The notes below the pieces were generated by a model. The model was not told the origin of the DNA and ran no database searches. It worked only from the letters and a program-made list of their open reading frames with translations. Source: Bifidobacterium thermophilum DSM 20210 (GTDB lineage: Bacteria > Actinomycetota > Actinomycetes > Actinomycetales > Bifidobacteriaceae). Taken from it: a DNA stretch of 64,000 bases. The first letter of the stretch is position 1; each line of letters starts with the position of its first letter. Below are positions 18,233 to 26,511 of the stretch, in pieces. Both the position numbers and the translations under genes were made by a program. Where the stretch lies: positions 310,001 to 374,000 of the forward strand of contig JDUB01000001.1 in NCBI GenBank assembly GCA_000771265.1, written 5' to 3'.

Positions 18233-19609
18233 ATGACGGCAAGCATCAGTGAAGCCAGGATCAAGGAACTCACCGCCAAGGAAGGTGAGAAACTCAACGC
18301 CAAACTCGGCAAGTCCCGCGAGATGTACAACGAAGCCCGCAAGCACCTGTGCAACGGCGTCGCATCCTCCTATCAGCTGCGCGATCCGTGGCCGATCTAC
18401 GTCGATCACGGCAGCGGTTCCAAGCTGTGGGATGTGGACGGCAACGAATACTACGATTTCCACAACGGCTACGGTGCCATGGTGCAGGGCCACGGCAACC
18501 CGGAGATCGGCAAAGCCATCGCTGAGCGTTTCCCGAAAGGTACGCATTTCGCGCTTCCTGATGAAGATGATTTCGTTGTCGCTGACGAACTGACCCAGCG
18601 GTTCGGCCTGCCGAAGTGGCGTTTCACCAACTCCGGTTCCGAGGCCACGATGGACGCAATCCGCATCGCTCGCGCCTACACGCACCGCGACCATATCATG
18701 AAGATCTTCGGTTCCTACCACGGTCACCATGATGCGGTGATGATTTCCATCGTCGGCGATTACGAGAACATCGGCGATAAGAACCACTTGAAGAAGATTC
18801 CGTACGGCGCCGGCATCCCGAAGTCCCTGATCCCGCTGACCGTGCCGGTGCCGTTCAACGACGCCGACGCGCTCGAGGCCCGCATCCGGGAGATGGAAAC
18901 CGATGACGAGGCTCCTGCCTGCCTGATCATGGAAGCCTGCCTGATGAACATGTCCATCGTGCCTCCGGAGCCCGGCTACCTCGAGAAGGTGCGCGAAATC
19001 ACCAAGCGTCACGGCATCGTGCTGATTTTCGATGAGGTCAAGACCGGCCTGACCATTGGACCTGGCGGTGCCACCAAGCTGTTCGGTGTGACTCCGGACA
19101 TGGTCACCATGGCCAAGGCGATTTCCGGTGGCCTGCCGATGGGCGCCATCGGCGGCACTGATGAGGTGATGAGCGTCGTCGAATCCGGCGAAGTCTACCA
19201 GGTCGGCACCTACTCCGGCAACCCGCTGTGCGTGGCGGCCGCCCGTGCCAATCTCGAGAAGGTGCTCACTCCGGAAGCCTACGAGCTGTTCGATCATCTG
19301 AACAACCGCCTGATGGAAGGCTGCACCGAAGTCATCAAGAAGTATGACTTCCCGGGATACTCCATCGGTTTCGGTGCCAAGGGCTGCGTCACCTTCTCCC
19401 CGCACAAGATCGTCGACTATGTGACCTTCAAGCAGGGCCAGCGCACCGACTTGAACCAGCTTTGCTGGCTGTATGCGGCCAACCGCGGCGTGTTCATGAC
19501 TCCGGGACGTGAGGAAGAATGGACGCTGTCGGTGGCCCACGATGACGCCGCGTGCGACGCCTACATCAACGCCTTCGCCGAGATGGCGCATGATGTGACC
19601 GCCGAGTAA
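18233..19609 (+). CDS. Class III aminotransferase (GSA-aminomutase-like fold)
   Basis: PLP-dependent enzyme, 458 residues. It has DVDGNEYYDFHNGYG near the N-terminus, the phosphate-binding NSGSEA (133-138), Asp267 in DEVKTG that pairs with the PLP ring nitrogen, and the Schiff-base Lys295 in MAKAISGG. Similarity of layout is closest to glutamate-1-semialdehyde aminomutases, but no haem genes are near. The neighbours (Pot-type transporter, semialdehyde dehydrogenase, Lrp regulator) point instead to an omega-aminotransferase acting on putrescine, GABA or a similar amine. This is inference. GGAAAGGA precedes the ATG by six bases. Confidence 0.85.
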   Translation: MTASISEARIKELTAKEGEKLNAKLGKSREMYNEARKHLCNGVASSYQLRDPWPIYVDHGSGSKLWDVDGNEYYDFHNGYGAMVQGHGNPEIGKAIAERFPKGTHFALPDEDDFVVADELTQRFGLPKWRFTNSGSEATMDAIRIARAYTHRDHIMKIFGSYHGHHDAVMISIVGDYENIGDKNHLKKIPYGAGIPKSLIPLTVPVPFNDADALEARIREMETDDEAPACLIMEACLMNMSIVPPEPGYLEKVREITKRHGIVLIFDEVKTGLTIGPGGATKLFGVTPDMVTMAKAISGGLPMGAIGGTDEVMSVVESGEVYQVGTYSGNPLCVAAARANLEKVLTPEAYELFDHLNNRLMEGCTEVIKKYDFPGYSIGFGAKGCVTFSPHKIVDYVTFKQGQRTDLNQLCWLYAANRGVFMTPGREEEWTLSVAHDDAACDAYINAFAEMAHDVTAE

Positions 19610-20100
19610 CCCCAATCAAGCCTGCTCTAAGCCGGGTCCAATACATTGCACTCCTCTTGCCCGGCTTGGGGTGTCATCCGCGACCGTGGTCGAGTGGCAT
19701 CGCGTATGCGGTGCTGTTTGGCCACGGTCGTTCCACTTCTGCGGGGTGGTTCATGGTGGTGCGGGGTGGTGTTGGCGCGTCGTTCTGCTGGTCGTGTCAT
19801 CGATGGCGGTGGAAAGAGGTGCGGCGCGTTAGGACTCGAGACGGCAGGGCGGTGTGGTGCGTTGCAGTGTCGTTTGGACGGGTGTTTTCGTCGAAGGTGT
19901 TGTGAATGGGCATCGCACGCCAGGACTTTGCAGCGCGGAGTGCCCAGGCGGCTGCGACACGCCGGAAGTTCCCAGGGTCTGTGTCGTGTATTTCTGTGAT
20001 TGCAGGAAAAACGACGCGCCGGGAAGCGTACGTCCTGAACATCGTGTATAGTCTTTGACTGTTGTGCGAAACGAGGTTCACCTCGGTTCGACACCACATG
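19610..20100. other. Gap between the aminotransferase and tRNA-His
   Basis: AAGCCGGG (19629-19636) can pair with CCCGGCTT (19660-19667), and CGACCGTGG (19681-19689) with CCACGGTCG (19722-19730). Either could end the aminotransferase transcript, though loops are long and T-runs weak. TATAGT at 20047-20052 is a likely -10 element for the tRNA. No gene is seen. Confidence 0.5.
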
Positions 20101-20176
20101 GTGGATATAGCTCAGCCGGTAGAGCATCTGATTGTGGTTCAGAAGGTCGCGCGTTCGAGCCGCGTTATCCACCCCA
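20101..20176 (+). tRNA. tRNA-His (GTG anticodon)
   Basis: The acceptor stem is GTGGATA (20101-20107) with TATCCAC (20166-20172). The anticodon stem is TCTGA/TCAGA around loop TTGTGGT, with anticodon GTG at 20134-20136. The T-loop GTTCGAG is present. The discriminator is C (20173) and CCA is encoded (20174-20176). The base at 20100 is G and can pair with the discriminator C, matching the extra G-1 that HisRS requires. Confidence 0.95.
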
Positions 20177-20178
20177 TC

Positions 20179-20209
20179 AACCCCGGGTTCGCCCGGGGTT
20201 TCGTTTTTC
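20179..20209 (+). terminator. Terminator after tRNA-His
   Basis: A perfect 9-bp stem (20179-20187 with 20192-20200) has a TTCG tetraloop and is followed by TCGTTTTTC. Confidence 0.9.
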
Positions 20210-20880
20210 TTCCCGGCTCGTGCCCGCGAGGAGACAGTGTGCATCAGGTCCTTGGCACTCTCGCAATCGTCGCTCTCACAACCGGGTTATTGGGGTTATA
20301 TACCGGAATGTGTGTCCGGTGGTGGTGTGTATGGGAGCCTGGATCATCGTTCCGGCCTGCGTGCGCATCCTGTATGCCGTGGCATGCGAAGCCGGACAGA
20401 TGTCGATGGAAAGCGGCGGCATGCCTCCGTGTCCCGCGGCTTGCGCATGCCCGAACATACGTAAGCCGGCATGTCACCCCTGGGATGGGACGTGATGTCC
20501 CGCGTCTGCCGTGCGGCGTATGCCGGGGCATACGCAAACCGGCATTACCGTACCCAGGCCGGCAGGGAGACCTTCCAGCAGGCGGGTCCTGTATGCTGTG
20601 GCATGCGCGGCGCGGCGCATTAGAACCGCCCGCACGCCTTGCGCCGCAACAGGTCCGTGCCGATTCCGGGCACGTATTCCGGTCCGGCTCGAAAGTGGCG
20701 GCGTGGGGATCCGGAGCCGCGACACGCCCGGCAGGACACCCCCCCCACACCCGATTCCGGACACACATTTTCGCCAATAACCCGCGGAAGCGCTGTCACG
20801 AAGCTTTATCCAGCGGCCTGCCCGTCGTGTTCCGCCGTCACGAATCCGGCGTTTCTTTTTCTGCCGGTCTGCGCAAATCC
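20210..20880. other. Gap between tRNA-His and the RNA candidate
   Basis: It contains the second 73-bp array and, further on, CCGATTCCGG twice (20660-20669 and 20751-20760), each followed by (G/A)CAC. Long frames cross the region in several phases, but all are GC-rich shadows with Arg/Pro-rich products and no ribosome sites. Confidence 0.5.
20370..20618 (+). repeat. Second palindromic array, four units, exact 73-bp period
   Basis: Units start at 20370, 20443, 20516 and 20589, exactly 73 bp apart. Each is a palindrome of the type (C/G)(T/C)GTATGCC-G-GGCAT(A/G)CG followed by a conserved AA(G/A)CCGGC tail in the first three. Units 1 and 4 share CCTGTATGC(C/T)GTGGCATGCG (20 nt, one mismatch), and units 2 and 3 are alike at about 24 of 30 positions. 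The 43-nt stretches between them differ. A weaker copy differing mainly by transitions may sit near 20297. The sequence is unrelated to the array at 17619, but the period is the same. Confidence 0.75.
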
Positions 20881-20882
20881 GG

Positions 20883-20888
20883 TATAAT
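20883..20888 (+). promoter_or_regulatory. Consensus -10 element of the RNA candidate
   Basis: A perfect TATAAT. The sequence 17 nt upstream (TCTGCC) is only a weak -35 match. Transcription would start near 20895. Confidence 0.65.
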
Positions 20889-20894
20889 TACAAG

Positions 20895-21225
20895 TGAAGG
20901 CCGGAGTTGGATTCAGCCGAGCAAGTCGGCGGGATCCAATGGAGCGCAAGCCCGTAAGGGCAGGTGCAACGCCTTCGAGATAATTCAATATCGAAAACTG
21001 AATATTGGTGATGATTATGTGCGGCACGGGCAGTACGGCAAGGTAGGCCGGGCCGCTGAAGCCAGCTGGCGTAACAAGCGCATGAGGCGCTAGGTATGTT
21101 GTGTTGGTGAATGGCATAAGGTTTAGGTTGCCGCGCGAGGTGGCGCGGCGTTGGACATGATGATCACCTCCTTCCAGGTGGCCCCCGCAGATGCAGTTAG
21201 GCATCGCGGGGGCCACCTCATTTTT
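20895..21225 (+). ncRNA. Candidate structured non-coding RNA of about 330 nt
   Basis: The segment runs from just after a perfect TATAAT to a very strong terminator and has no credible reading frame. The 5' part can fold into a two-part stem: TTGGATTC with GGATCCAA, enclosing AGCCGA with TCGGC. Further stems are GCCC-GTAA-GGGC, GCGGC/GCCGC, GCCAGCTGGC, GCGC/GCGC and CCGCGC/GCGCGG. Near the 3' end GATCACCTCCTT (21162-21173) equals the tail of 16S rRNA, and CACCT there can pair with AGGTG at 21176-21180, competing with the terminator stem. It lacks the conserved motifs of RNase P RNA, tmRNA and SRP RNA. The identity is unknown; a raiA-type or lineage-specific RNA is possible. Confidence 0.55.
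21176..21225 (+). terminator. Strong terminator of the RNA candidate
   Basis: A 13-bp stem (21176-21188 with 21206-21218) is extended by GATGC/GATGC-complement pairing (21190-21194 with 21201-21205) around a 6-nt loop, then CATTTTTCC. This is among the most stable hairpins in the window. Confidence 0.85.
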
Positions 21226-21734
21226 CCTGGGATTATCCGGTTGCGGGATTCCAAAGGGTTAGGCCCATGGGTCTTCCCGGTGCTGGAACCCATACCGAGT
21301 AGCCTCAATAACCGTCTGCGGACTCTGACTGAGCCTTTAGGGTCGGCGGAGGCGGAACGACATCTTCTGTCGACGTCAGGGGCGGCTGAGTGTCGGTAGA
21401 AGTGAAGTGGCGACCGTCTGCCGGCGATCGGATAGGGTTGACATCGGAGGAGGGGCGAAGTCAGGACTCTTTGGTGGGTGCGTTGGCGTGTCGCACCCAG
21501 TCCGATGATATAGTAGGAATTCGTGTGTGCCAGCGGCATGCCTTATGTAACAGGCGTGGGCGCTGGGATATCCCGGAATCCGCTAGATTGCGCGCGGTAA
21601 CGTGGCGGCAGGAGGAAGACGGGCCATCGGGCCGGTGGACTGTGGCTGTTTCTTGTCTCCGATCAACGGATGCATGGGGCTGCAGCGCGGCGGCTTCACC
21701 TGAACAACAGTATCAATGAATCGGAGAACTGAAG
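21226..21734 (+). promoter_or_regulatory. Upstream region and leader of the str operon
   Basis: This 509-bp gap has no gene. TGATATAGT (21506-21514) is an extended -10 element, about 220 nt before rpsL, and so would give a long leader. G-rich copies of GTCGG(C/T)(G/A)GA occur at 21341-21400, one of them sharing TGAGTGTCGGTAGA with the repeats at 2071. No r-protein autoregulatory site was identified. Confidence 0.5.
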
Positions 21735-22106
21735 TTGCCTACGATTGAACAACTTGTCCGCAAGGGACGTAAGGCCAAGCCGAAGAAGTCCAAGACTTTG
21801 GCCCTGAAGGGAAGCCCGCTGCGCCGTGGCGTGTGCACCCGTGTGTATACCACCACCCCGAAGAAGCCGAATTCGGCTCTGCGTAAGGTCGCTCGTGTGC
21901 GTCTGAGCTCGGGCATCGAAGTCACCGCTTACATCCCCGGCGAAGGCCACAACCTGCAGGAGCACTCCATCGTGCTCGTGCGCGGCGGCCGTGTGAAGGA
22001 TCTGCCGGGCGTGCGTTACCACATCGTGCGTGGCGCGCTTGATACCCAGGGCGTCAAGGACCGCAAGCAGGGTCGTTCCCTGTACGGAGCAAAGAAGGCG
22101 AAGTAA
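21735..22106 (+). CDS. rpsL: Ribosomal protein S12
   Basis: Decoding-centre protein of the 30S subunit, 123 residues. The sequence carries the universally conserved [13 protein letters not shown] and [27 protein letters not shown] segments. Both lysines linked to streptomycin response (about positions 43 and 88) are wild type, which predicts a sensitive ribosome. The start is TTG, with GGAG(A) about nine bases upstream giving [12 protein letters not shown]. It is the first gene of the str operon. Confidence 0.98.
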   Translation: MPTIEQLVRKGRKAKPKKSKTLALKGSPLRRGVCTRVYTTTPKKPNSALRKVARVRLSSGIEVTAYIPGEGHNLQEHSIVLVRGGRVKDLPGVRYHIVRGALDTQGVKDRKQGRSLYGAKKAK

Positions 22107-22111
22107 GAGAT

Positions 22112-22582
22112 ATGTCACGTAAAGGACCCGCTAAGAAGCATCAGGTGCTGCCCGATCCGATCTACGGTTCGACCGTTGTGGCGCAGCTCATCAACAAGAT
22201 CCTGCTCGACGGCAAGAAGTCGATCGCTGAGGACATCGTGTATTCAGCTCTTGATATGGTCAAGGAGAAGACCGATCAGGAGCCGGTGGCTGTGCTCAAG
22301 CGCGCACTCGACAACATCCGCCCGAGCCTCGAGGTCCGTTCCCGCCGCGTCGGCGGTGCGACCTACCAGGTCCCGGTCGAGGTGAAGCCTGCTCGCGCGA
22401 ATACGCTGTCGCTGCGCTGGCTGACCGACTTCTCCCGCGCTCGTCGCGAGAAGACCATGGCCGAGCGCCTCGCCAACGAGATTCTCGACGCGTCCAACGG
22501 TCTCGGTGCTTCAGTGAAGCGTCGCGAGGACACCCACAAGATGGCGGAGGCCAACAAGGCGTTCGCTCATTACCGCTGGTAA
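22112..22582 (+). CDS. rpsG: Ribosomal protein S7
   Basis: Head protein of the 30S subunit that nucleates assembly of the 16S 3' domain, 156 residues, standard length. Conserved stretches are [36 protein letters not shown] and [20 protein letters not shown]. It starts 5 nt after the rpsL stop, so translation is probably coupled. Confidence 0.98.
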   Translation: MSRKGPAKKHQVLPDPIYGSTVVAQLINKILLDGKKSIAEDIVYSALDMVKEKTDQEPVAVLKRALDNIRPSLEVRSRRVGGATYQVPVEVKPARANTLSLRWLTDFSRARREKTMAERLANEILDASNGLGASVKRREDTHKMAEANKAFAHYRW

Positions 22583-22615
22583 TTGACCGAAGAGAACAAG
22601 AGCTAAGGAACACTT

Positions 22616-24745
22616 ATGGCACTGGACGTGCTTTCCGACCTGCATAAGGTCCGCAACATCGGCATTATGGCTCACATCGATGCCGGTAAGACAACCACCA
22701 CCGAACGCATCCTGTACTACACCGGCAAGAACTACAAGATCGGTGAGACGCACGATGGCGCTTCGACGATGGACTTCATGGCTCAGGAGCAGGAGCGCGG
22801 CATCACCATTCAGTCCGCTGCAACCACCTGCTTCTGGCATCGTCAGACCCACGACGTGGACGATGAGTTCCAGATCAACATCATCGACACCCCTGGCCAC
22901 GTGGACTTCACCGCTGAGGTGGAGCGCTCCCTGCGCGTGCTCGATGGCGCCATCGCCGTCTTCGACGGCAAGGAAGGCGTGGAACCGCAGTCCGAAACCG
23001 TGTGGCGTCAGGCTGACAAGTATTCGGTTCCGCGTATCTGCTTCATCAACAAGATGGATAAGCTCGGCGCCGACTTCTACTACTCCGTGCAGACCATCAA
23101 GGACAAGCTGGGCGTCAAGCCGCTCGTCATTCAGCTGCCGATCGGCGCTGAGAACGACTTCGCCGGCGTCGTCGACCTGGTCCGTATGAAGGCTTACGTC
23201 TGGAACGACGTCAAGGACGATCTCGGTGCGCACTACGACACCGTCGACATTCCGGATGATCTCAAGGACAAGGCCGAACAGTATCGCGCCGAACTGCTCG
23301 ACGCGTGCGCTGAGACCGATGAGGATCTGCTCGAGAAGTACCTCGAATCCGGCGAAATGTCCGAGGATGAGATCCGTACCGCGATTCGCAAGCTCACCAT
23401 CGCCCGCGAGGCCTTCCCGGTGACCTGCGGTTCCGCGTTCAAGGACAAGGGCGTGCAGCCGATGCTCGATGCAGTCGTCGACTACCTGCCGAGCCCTGAG
23501 GACATCCCGGCCATCAAGGGCTTCAAGCCTGGCGACGAATCCGTCGAAATCGACCGCAAGCCGACTATGGACGATCCGTTCTCCGCGCTGGTCTTCAAGA
23601 TTTCGACCCACCCGTTCTACGGCAAGCTCGTGTTCGTGCGTGTCTACTCCGGCTCCGTCAAGCCCGGCGACACCGTCCTCGACTCCACCAAGGACAAGAA
23701 GGAACGCGTCGGCAAGATCTTCCAGATGCACGCCGACAAGGAGAACCCGGTCGACGCCGCAGAAGCTGGCAACATCTACACATTCGTCGGTCTGAAGAAT
23801 GTGACGACCGGCGATACGCTGTGCGATGAGAAGAACCCGATCTCCCTGACCTCCATGACCTTCCCCGACCCGGTGATCGAGGTCGCCGTGGAGCCGAAGA
23901 CCAAGGCCGATCAGGAGAAGATGAGCATCGCTCTGGCGAAGCTGTCCGACGAGGATCCGACCTTCCGCGTCAAGACCGACGAAGAGTCCGGCCAGACGCT
24001 GATTTCCGGCATGGGCGAGCTTCAGCTCGACATCATCGTCGACCGTATGCGTCGCGAGTTCAAGGTTGAGGCGAATGTCGGCAAGCCGCAGGTCGCGTAC
24101 CGCGAGACCATCCGCAAGGCCGTCATGAACCAGGAGTACACCCACAAGAAGCAGACTGGTGGTTCCGGCCAGTTCGCTAAGGTGCTCATGAACTTCGAGC
24201 CGATCGATCCGGCTTCCGGCAAGACCTACGAGTTCGTCAACGAGGTCACCGGCGGCCACATCACCAAGGAGTTCATCCCGGCAATCGACGCTGGCGTCCA
24301 GGAAGCCATGCAGTCCGGCGTGCTCGCCGGATTCCCGGTGGTCGGCGTCAAGGCGACCGTCACCGATGGCCAGACCCACGATGTCGATTCCTCGGAAATG
24401 GCGTTCAAGATCGCCGGCTCCATGTGCTTCAAGGAAGCCGCTCCGAAGGCCAAGCCGGTCATCCTCGAGCCGATTATGGCCGTCGAAGTCCGTACGCCGG
24501 AAGAGTACATGGGCGACGTCATGGGCGACCTGAACTCCCGTCGTGGCTCCATCCAGTCCATGACCGACGCCACCGGCGTGAAGGTCATCGACGCGAAGGT
24601 TCCGCTCTCCGAGATGTTCGGTTACATCGGCGATCTGCGTTCCAAGACGCAGGGTCGCGCAATGTTCACCATGCAGATGGATTCGTACGCAGAGGTCCCG
24701 AAGGCCGTCTCGGACGAGATCATCAAGGCCCAGCGCGGCGAGTGA
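22616..24745 (+). CDS. fusA: Elongation factor G
   Basis: Translocase GTPase, 709 residues. The G1 box AHIDAGKTT, switch [13 protein letters not shown]3 DTPGHVDFT and G4 NKMDK are all present, followed by domains II to V of normal length. It is preceded by AAGGA seven bases before the ATG. Only one EF-G-type gene is visible here, as expected for the str operon. Confidence 0.98.
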   Translation: MALDVLSDLHKVRNIGIMAHIDAGKTTTTERILYYTGKNYKIGETHDGASTMDFMAQEQERGITIQSAATTCFWHRQTHDVDDEFQINIIDTPGHVDFTAEVERSLRVLDGAIAVFDGKEGVEPQSETVWRQADKYSVPRICFINKMDKLGADFYYSVQTIKDKLGVKPLVIQLPIGAENDFAGVVDLVRMKAYVWNDVKDDLGAHYDTVDIPDDLKDKAEQYRAELLDACAETDEDLLEKYLESGEMSEDEIRTAIRKLTIAREAFPVTCGSAFKDKGVQPMLDAVVDYLPSPEDIPAIKGFKPGDESVEIDRKPTMDDPFSALVFKISTHPFYGKLVFVRVYSGSVKPGDTVLDSTKDKKERVGKIFQMHADKENPVDAAEAGNIYTFVGLKNVTTGDTLCDEKNPISLTSMTFPDPVIEVAVEPKTKADQEKMSIALAKLSDEDPTFRVKTDEESGQTLISGMGELQLDIIVDRMRREFKVEANVGKPQVAYRETIRKAVMNQEYTHKKQTGGSGQFAKVLMNFEPIDPASGKTYEFVNEVTGGHITKEFIPAIDAGVQEAMQSGVLAGFPVVGVKATVTDGQTHDVDSSEMAFKIAGSMCFKEAAPKAKPVILEPIMAVEVRTPEEYMGDVMGDLNSRRGSIQSMTDATGVKVIDAKVPLSEMFGYIGDLRSKTQGRAMFTMQMDSYAEVPKAVSDEIIKAQRGE

Positions 24746-24765
24746 CACACTGAGCCACATCGGAC

Positions 24766-24793
24766 TTGCCCTGTCCCCAGTCAGCGCTAGAAT
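24766..24793 (+). promoter_or_regulatory. Promoter of tuf
   Basis: TTGCCC (24766-24771) and TAGAAT (24788-24793) have a 16-nt spacer and lie about 120 nt before tuf. An inverted repeat GCCACATC/GATGTGGC flanks the region. This suggests tuf has its own promoter as well as read-through from fusA. Confidence 0.6.
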
Positions 24794-24915
24794 AGACAAG
24801 CGTTGACTGGGTTCGGGCTCTGATGTGGCACACAACCCAGAAACCCAGTAATATGTAGCGAGTGCCTTGTGCGAAGATCGCACAGGCAAACTACGAGACG
24901 TCCAGGAGGACACAC

Positions 24916-26115
24916 ATGGCAAAGGAAAAGTACGAGCGTACTAAGCCGCACGTTAACATCGGCACCATCGGCCACGTCGATCACGGCAAGACGACCCTGA
25001 CCGCCGCCATCTCCAAGGTGCTGCACGAGGAGTATCCGGATCTCAACCCGGAGTATGACTTCGACCAGATCGACGCCGCTCCTGAAGAGAAGCAGCGTGG
25101 TATCACCATCAACATCGCCCACATCGAGTACCAGACCGCGAAGCGTCACTACGCTCACGTGGACTGCCCTGGCCACGCCGACTTCGTGAAGAACATGATC
25201 ACCGGCGCTGCTCAGATGGATGGCGCCATCCTCGTTGTGGCCGCCACCGACGGCCCGATGGCTCAGACTCGCGAGCACGTGCTGCTCGCTCGCCAGGTCG
25301 GCGTGCCGCGCATCCTGGTCGCTCTGAACAAGTGCGATATGGTTGACGACGAAGAGCTGATCGACCTCGTCGAAGAAGAGGTCCGCGACCTCCTCGACGA
25401 GAACGGCTTCGATCGTGACTGCCCGGTCATCCGTACCTCCGCGTACGGCGCTCTGCACGACGATGCTCCGGATCACGAGAAGTGGGTCCAGACCGTCAAG
25501 GATCTTATGGATGCCGTCGACGACTACATCCCGACTCCGGTCCACGATCTCGACAAGCCGTTCCTGATGCCGATCGAAGATGTCTTCACCATCTCCGGCC
25601 GTGGCACCGTGGTGACCGGCCGTGTTGAGCGTGGTAAGCTCCCGGTGAACTCCAACGTGGAGATCGTCGGTCTGCGCGACACCCAGACGACCACCGTCAC
25701 CTCCATCGAGACCTTCCACAAGCAGATGGACGAGGCCGAGGCTGGCGACAACACCGGTCTGCTGCTCCGTGGCATCAACCGTGACCAGGTCGAGCGTGGC
25801 CAGGTCGTGGCTGCTCCGGGTTCCGTGACCCCGCACCACAAGTTCGAGGGCGAAGTCTACGTCCTGACCAAGGACGAGGGCGGCCGTCACTCGCCGTTCT
25901 TCTCGAACTACCGTCCGCAGTTCTACTTCCGCACCACCGACGTTACCGGCGTTATCACCCTGCCGGAAGGCGTCGAGATGGTCCAGCCTGGCGATCACGC
26001 GACCTTCACGGTCGAGCTGATCCAGCCGGTCGCCATGGAAGAGGGCCTCACCTTCGCTGTGCGTGAAGGTGGCCATACCGTCGGCTCCGGTCGTGTGACC
26101 AAGATCATCGAGTAG
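24916..26115 (+). CDS. tuf: Elongation factor Tu
   Basis: Carrier of aminoacyl-tRNA, 399 residues. G1 GHVDHGKTT, switch [16 protein letters not shown]3 DCPGHADF, G4 NKCD and the G5 SAYGAL region are intact, as are domains II and III ending in [10 protein letters not shown]. The start at 24916 is set by CCAGGAGGA and gives [14 protein letters not shown]. The frame extends 18 codons upstream but without family similarity. Confidence 0.98.
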   Translation: MAKEKYERTKPHVNIGTIGHVDHGKTTLTAAISKVLHEEYPDLNPEYDFDQIDAAPEEKQRGITINIAHIEYQTAKRHYAHVDCPGHADFVKNMITGAAQMDGAILVVAATDGPMAQTREHVLLARQVGVPRILVALNKCDMVDDEELIDLVEEEVRDLLDENGFDRDCPVIRTSAYGALHDDAPDHEKWVQTVKDLMDAVDDYIPTPVHDLDKPFLMPIEDVFTISGRGTVVTGRVERGKLPVNSNVEIVGLRDTQTTTVTSIETFHKQMDEAEAGDNTGLLLRGINRDQVERGQVVAAPGSVTPHHKFEGEVYVLTKDEGGRHSPFFSNYRPQFYFRTTDVTGVITLPEGVEMVQPGDHATFTVELIQPVAMEEGLTFAVREGGHTVGSGRVTKIIE

Positions 26116-26157
26116 TCTGCATATCGCAGGTACTCCCTGATACGCTGAAGTAGCGTT

Positions 26158-26195
26158 AACGCCCCCTGAGGTTATCCTCGGGGGGCGTTTTATTT
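26158..26195 (+). terminator. Terminator of the str operon / tuf
   Basis: A 14-bp stem (26158-26171 with 26176-26189, one wobble) has a TTAT loop and is followed by TTATTT. Confidence 0.92.
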
Positions 26196-26511
26196 CCCCG
26201 GTCATTCCGGCCAATCTTGGTCATTCCCTGCAATTTCTGGTCATTCCCGGTACATCCCCCGGTGATTCCTGGTAAATCAATGTCATTCATCATGCATGTA
26301 CCCGGCATACCTACCCAGCGATTGTGGCCTTGGCAATTATGGGACCGAATACCAGCTATCGAAAGAAGCGATACCCTGACCGGGCCGCATCGCGGAACGT
26401 CATACGGATTCCTTACCCCCGCACTTCTAATGTTCTCTACATCACAGATGGCAGTCGGCGTGTCACGATACCGCAGGATAGCCGGCACAGCAGATGAGAG
26501 GACGTGAGAAT
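26196..26511. other. Gap between tuf and the alpha-hydroxy-acid oxidoreductase
   Basis: Apart from the GGTCATTCC repeats, nothing distinct was found. Frames on both strands here are shadows with no ribosome site. Confidence 0.5.
26200..26290 (+). repeat. Tandem 20-bp repeats of GGTCATTCC
   Basis: GGTCATTCC occurs at 26200 and close copies at 26219, 26239, 26261 (GGTGATTCC) and about 26281 (GTCATTC). Intervals are 19, 20, 22 and 20 bp, near two helical turns. The array lies between the tuf terminator and the alpha-hydroxy-acid oxidoreductase gene, so it could be an operator array for that gene. Confidence 0.65.

Noticed and set aside
18233-19609. hemL (glutamate-1-semialdehyde aminomutase)
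   Set aside because: The fold is similar, but no tetrapyrrole gene is nearby and the context is amine transport and semialdehyde oxidation.
20062-21093. A 343-codon frame across tRNA-His and the second array
   Set aside because: It starts inside the tRNA region and runs through terminator, repeats and the RNA candidate; product is Arg/Cys/Pro-rich and unlike any protein.
21060-21180. Fragment of a 16S rRNA gene
   Set aside because: Only GTAACAAG and GATCACCTCCTT match, with wrong spacing and no similarity between; better read as an anti-SD-like element in another RNA.
20883-21225. RNase P RNA, tmRNA or SRP RNA
   Set aside because: The conserved GAGGAAAGTC core, the tag frame with CCA end, and the GGAAG...GCAGC tetraloop region are all absent.
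22511-24922. An 803-codon frame antisense to fusA
   Set aside because: Shadow of fusA, rich in Leu/Val/Asp/His; no motif and no start signal.
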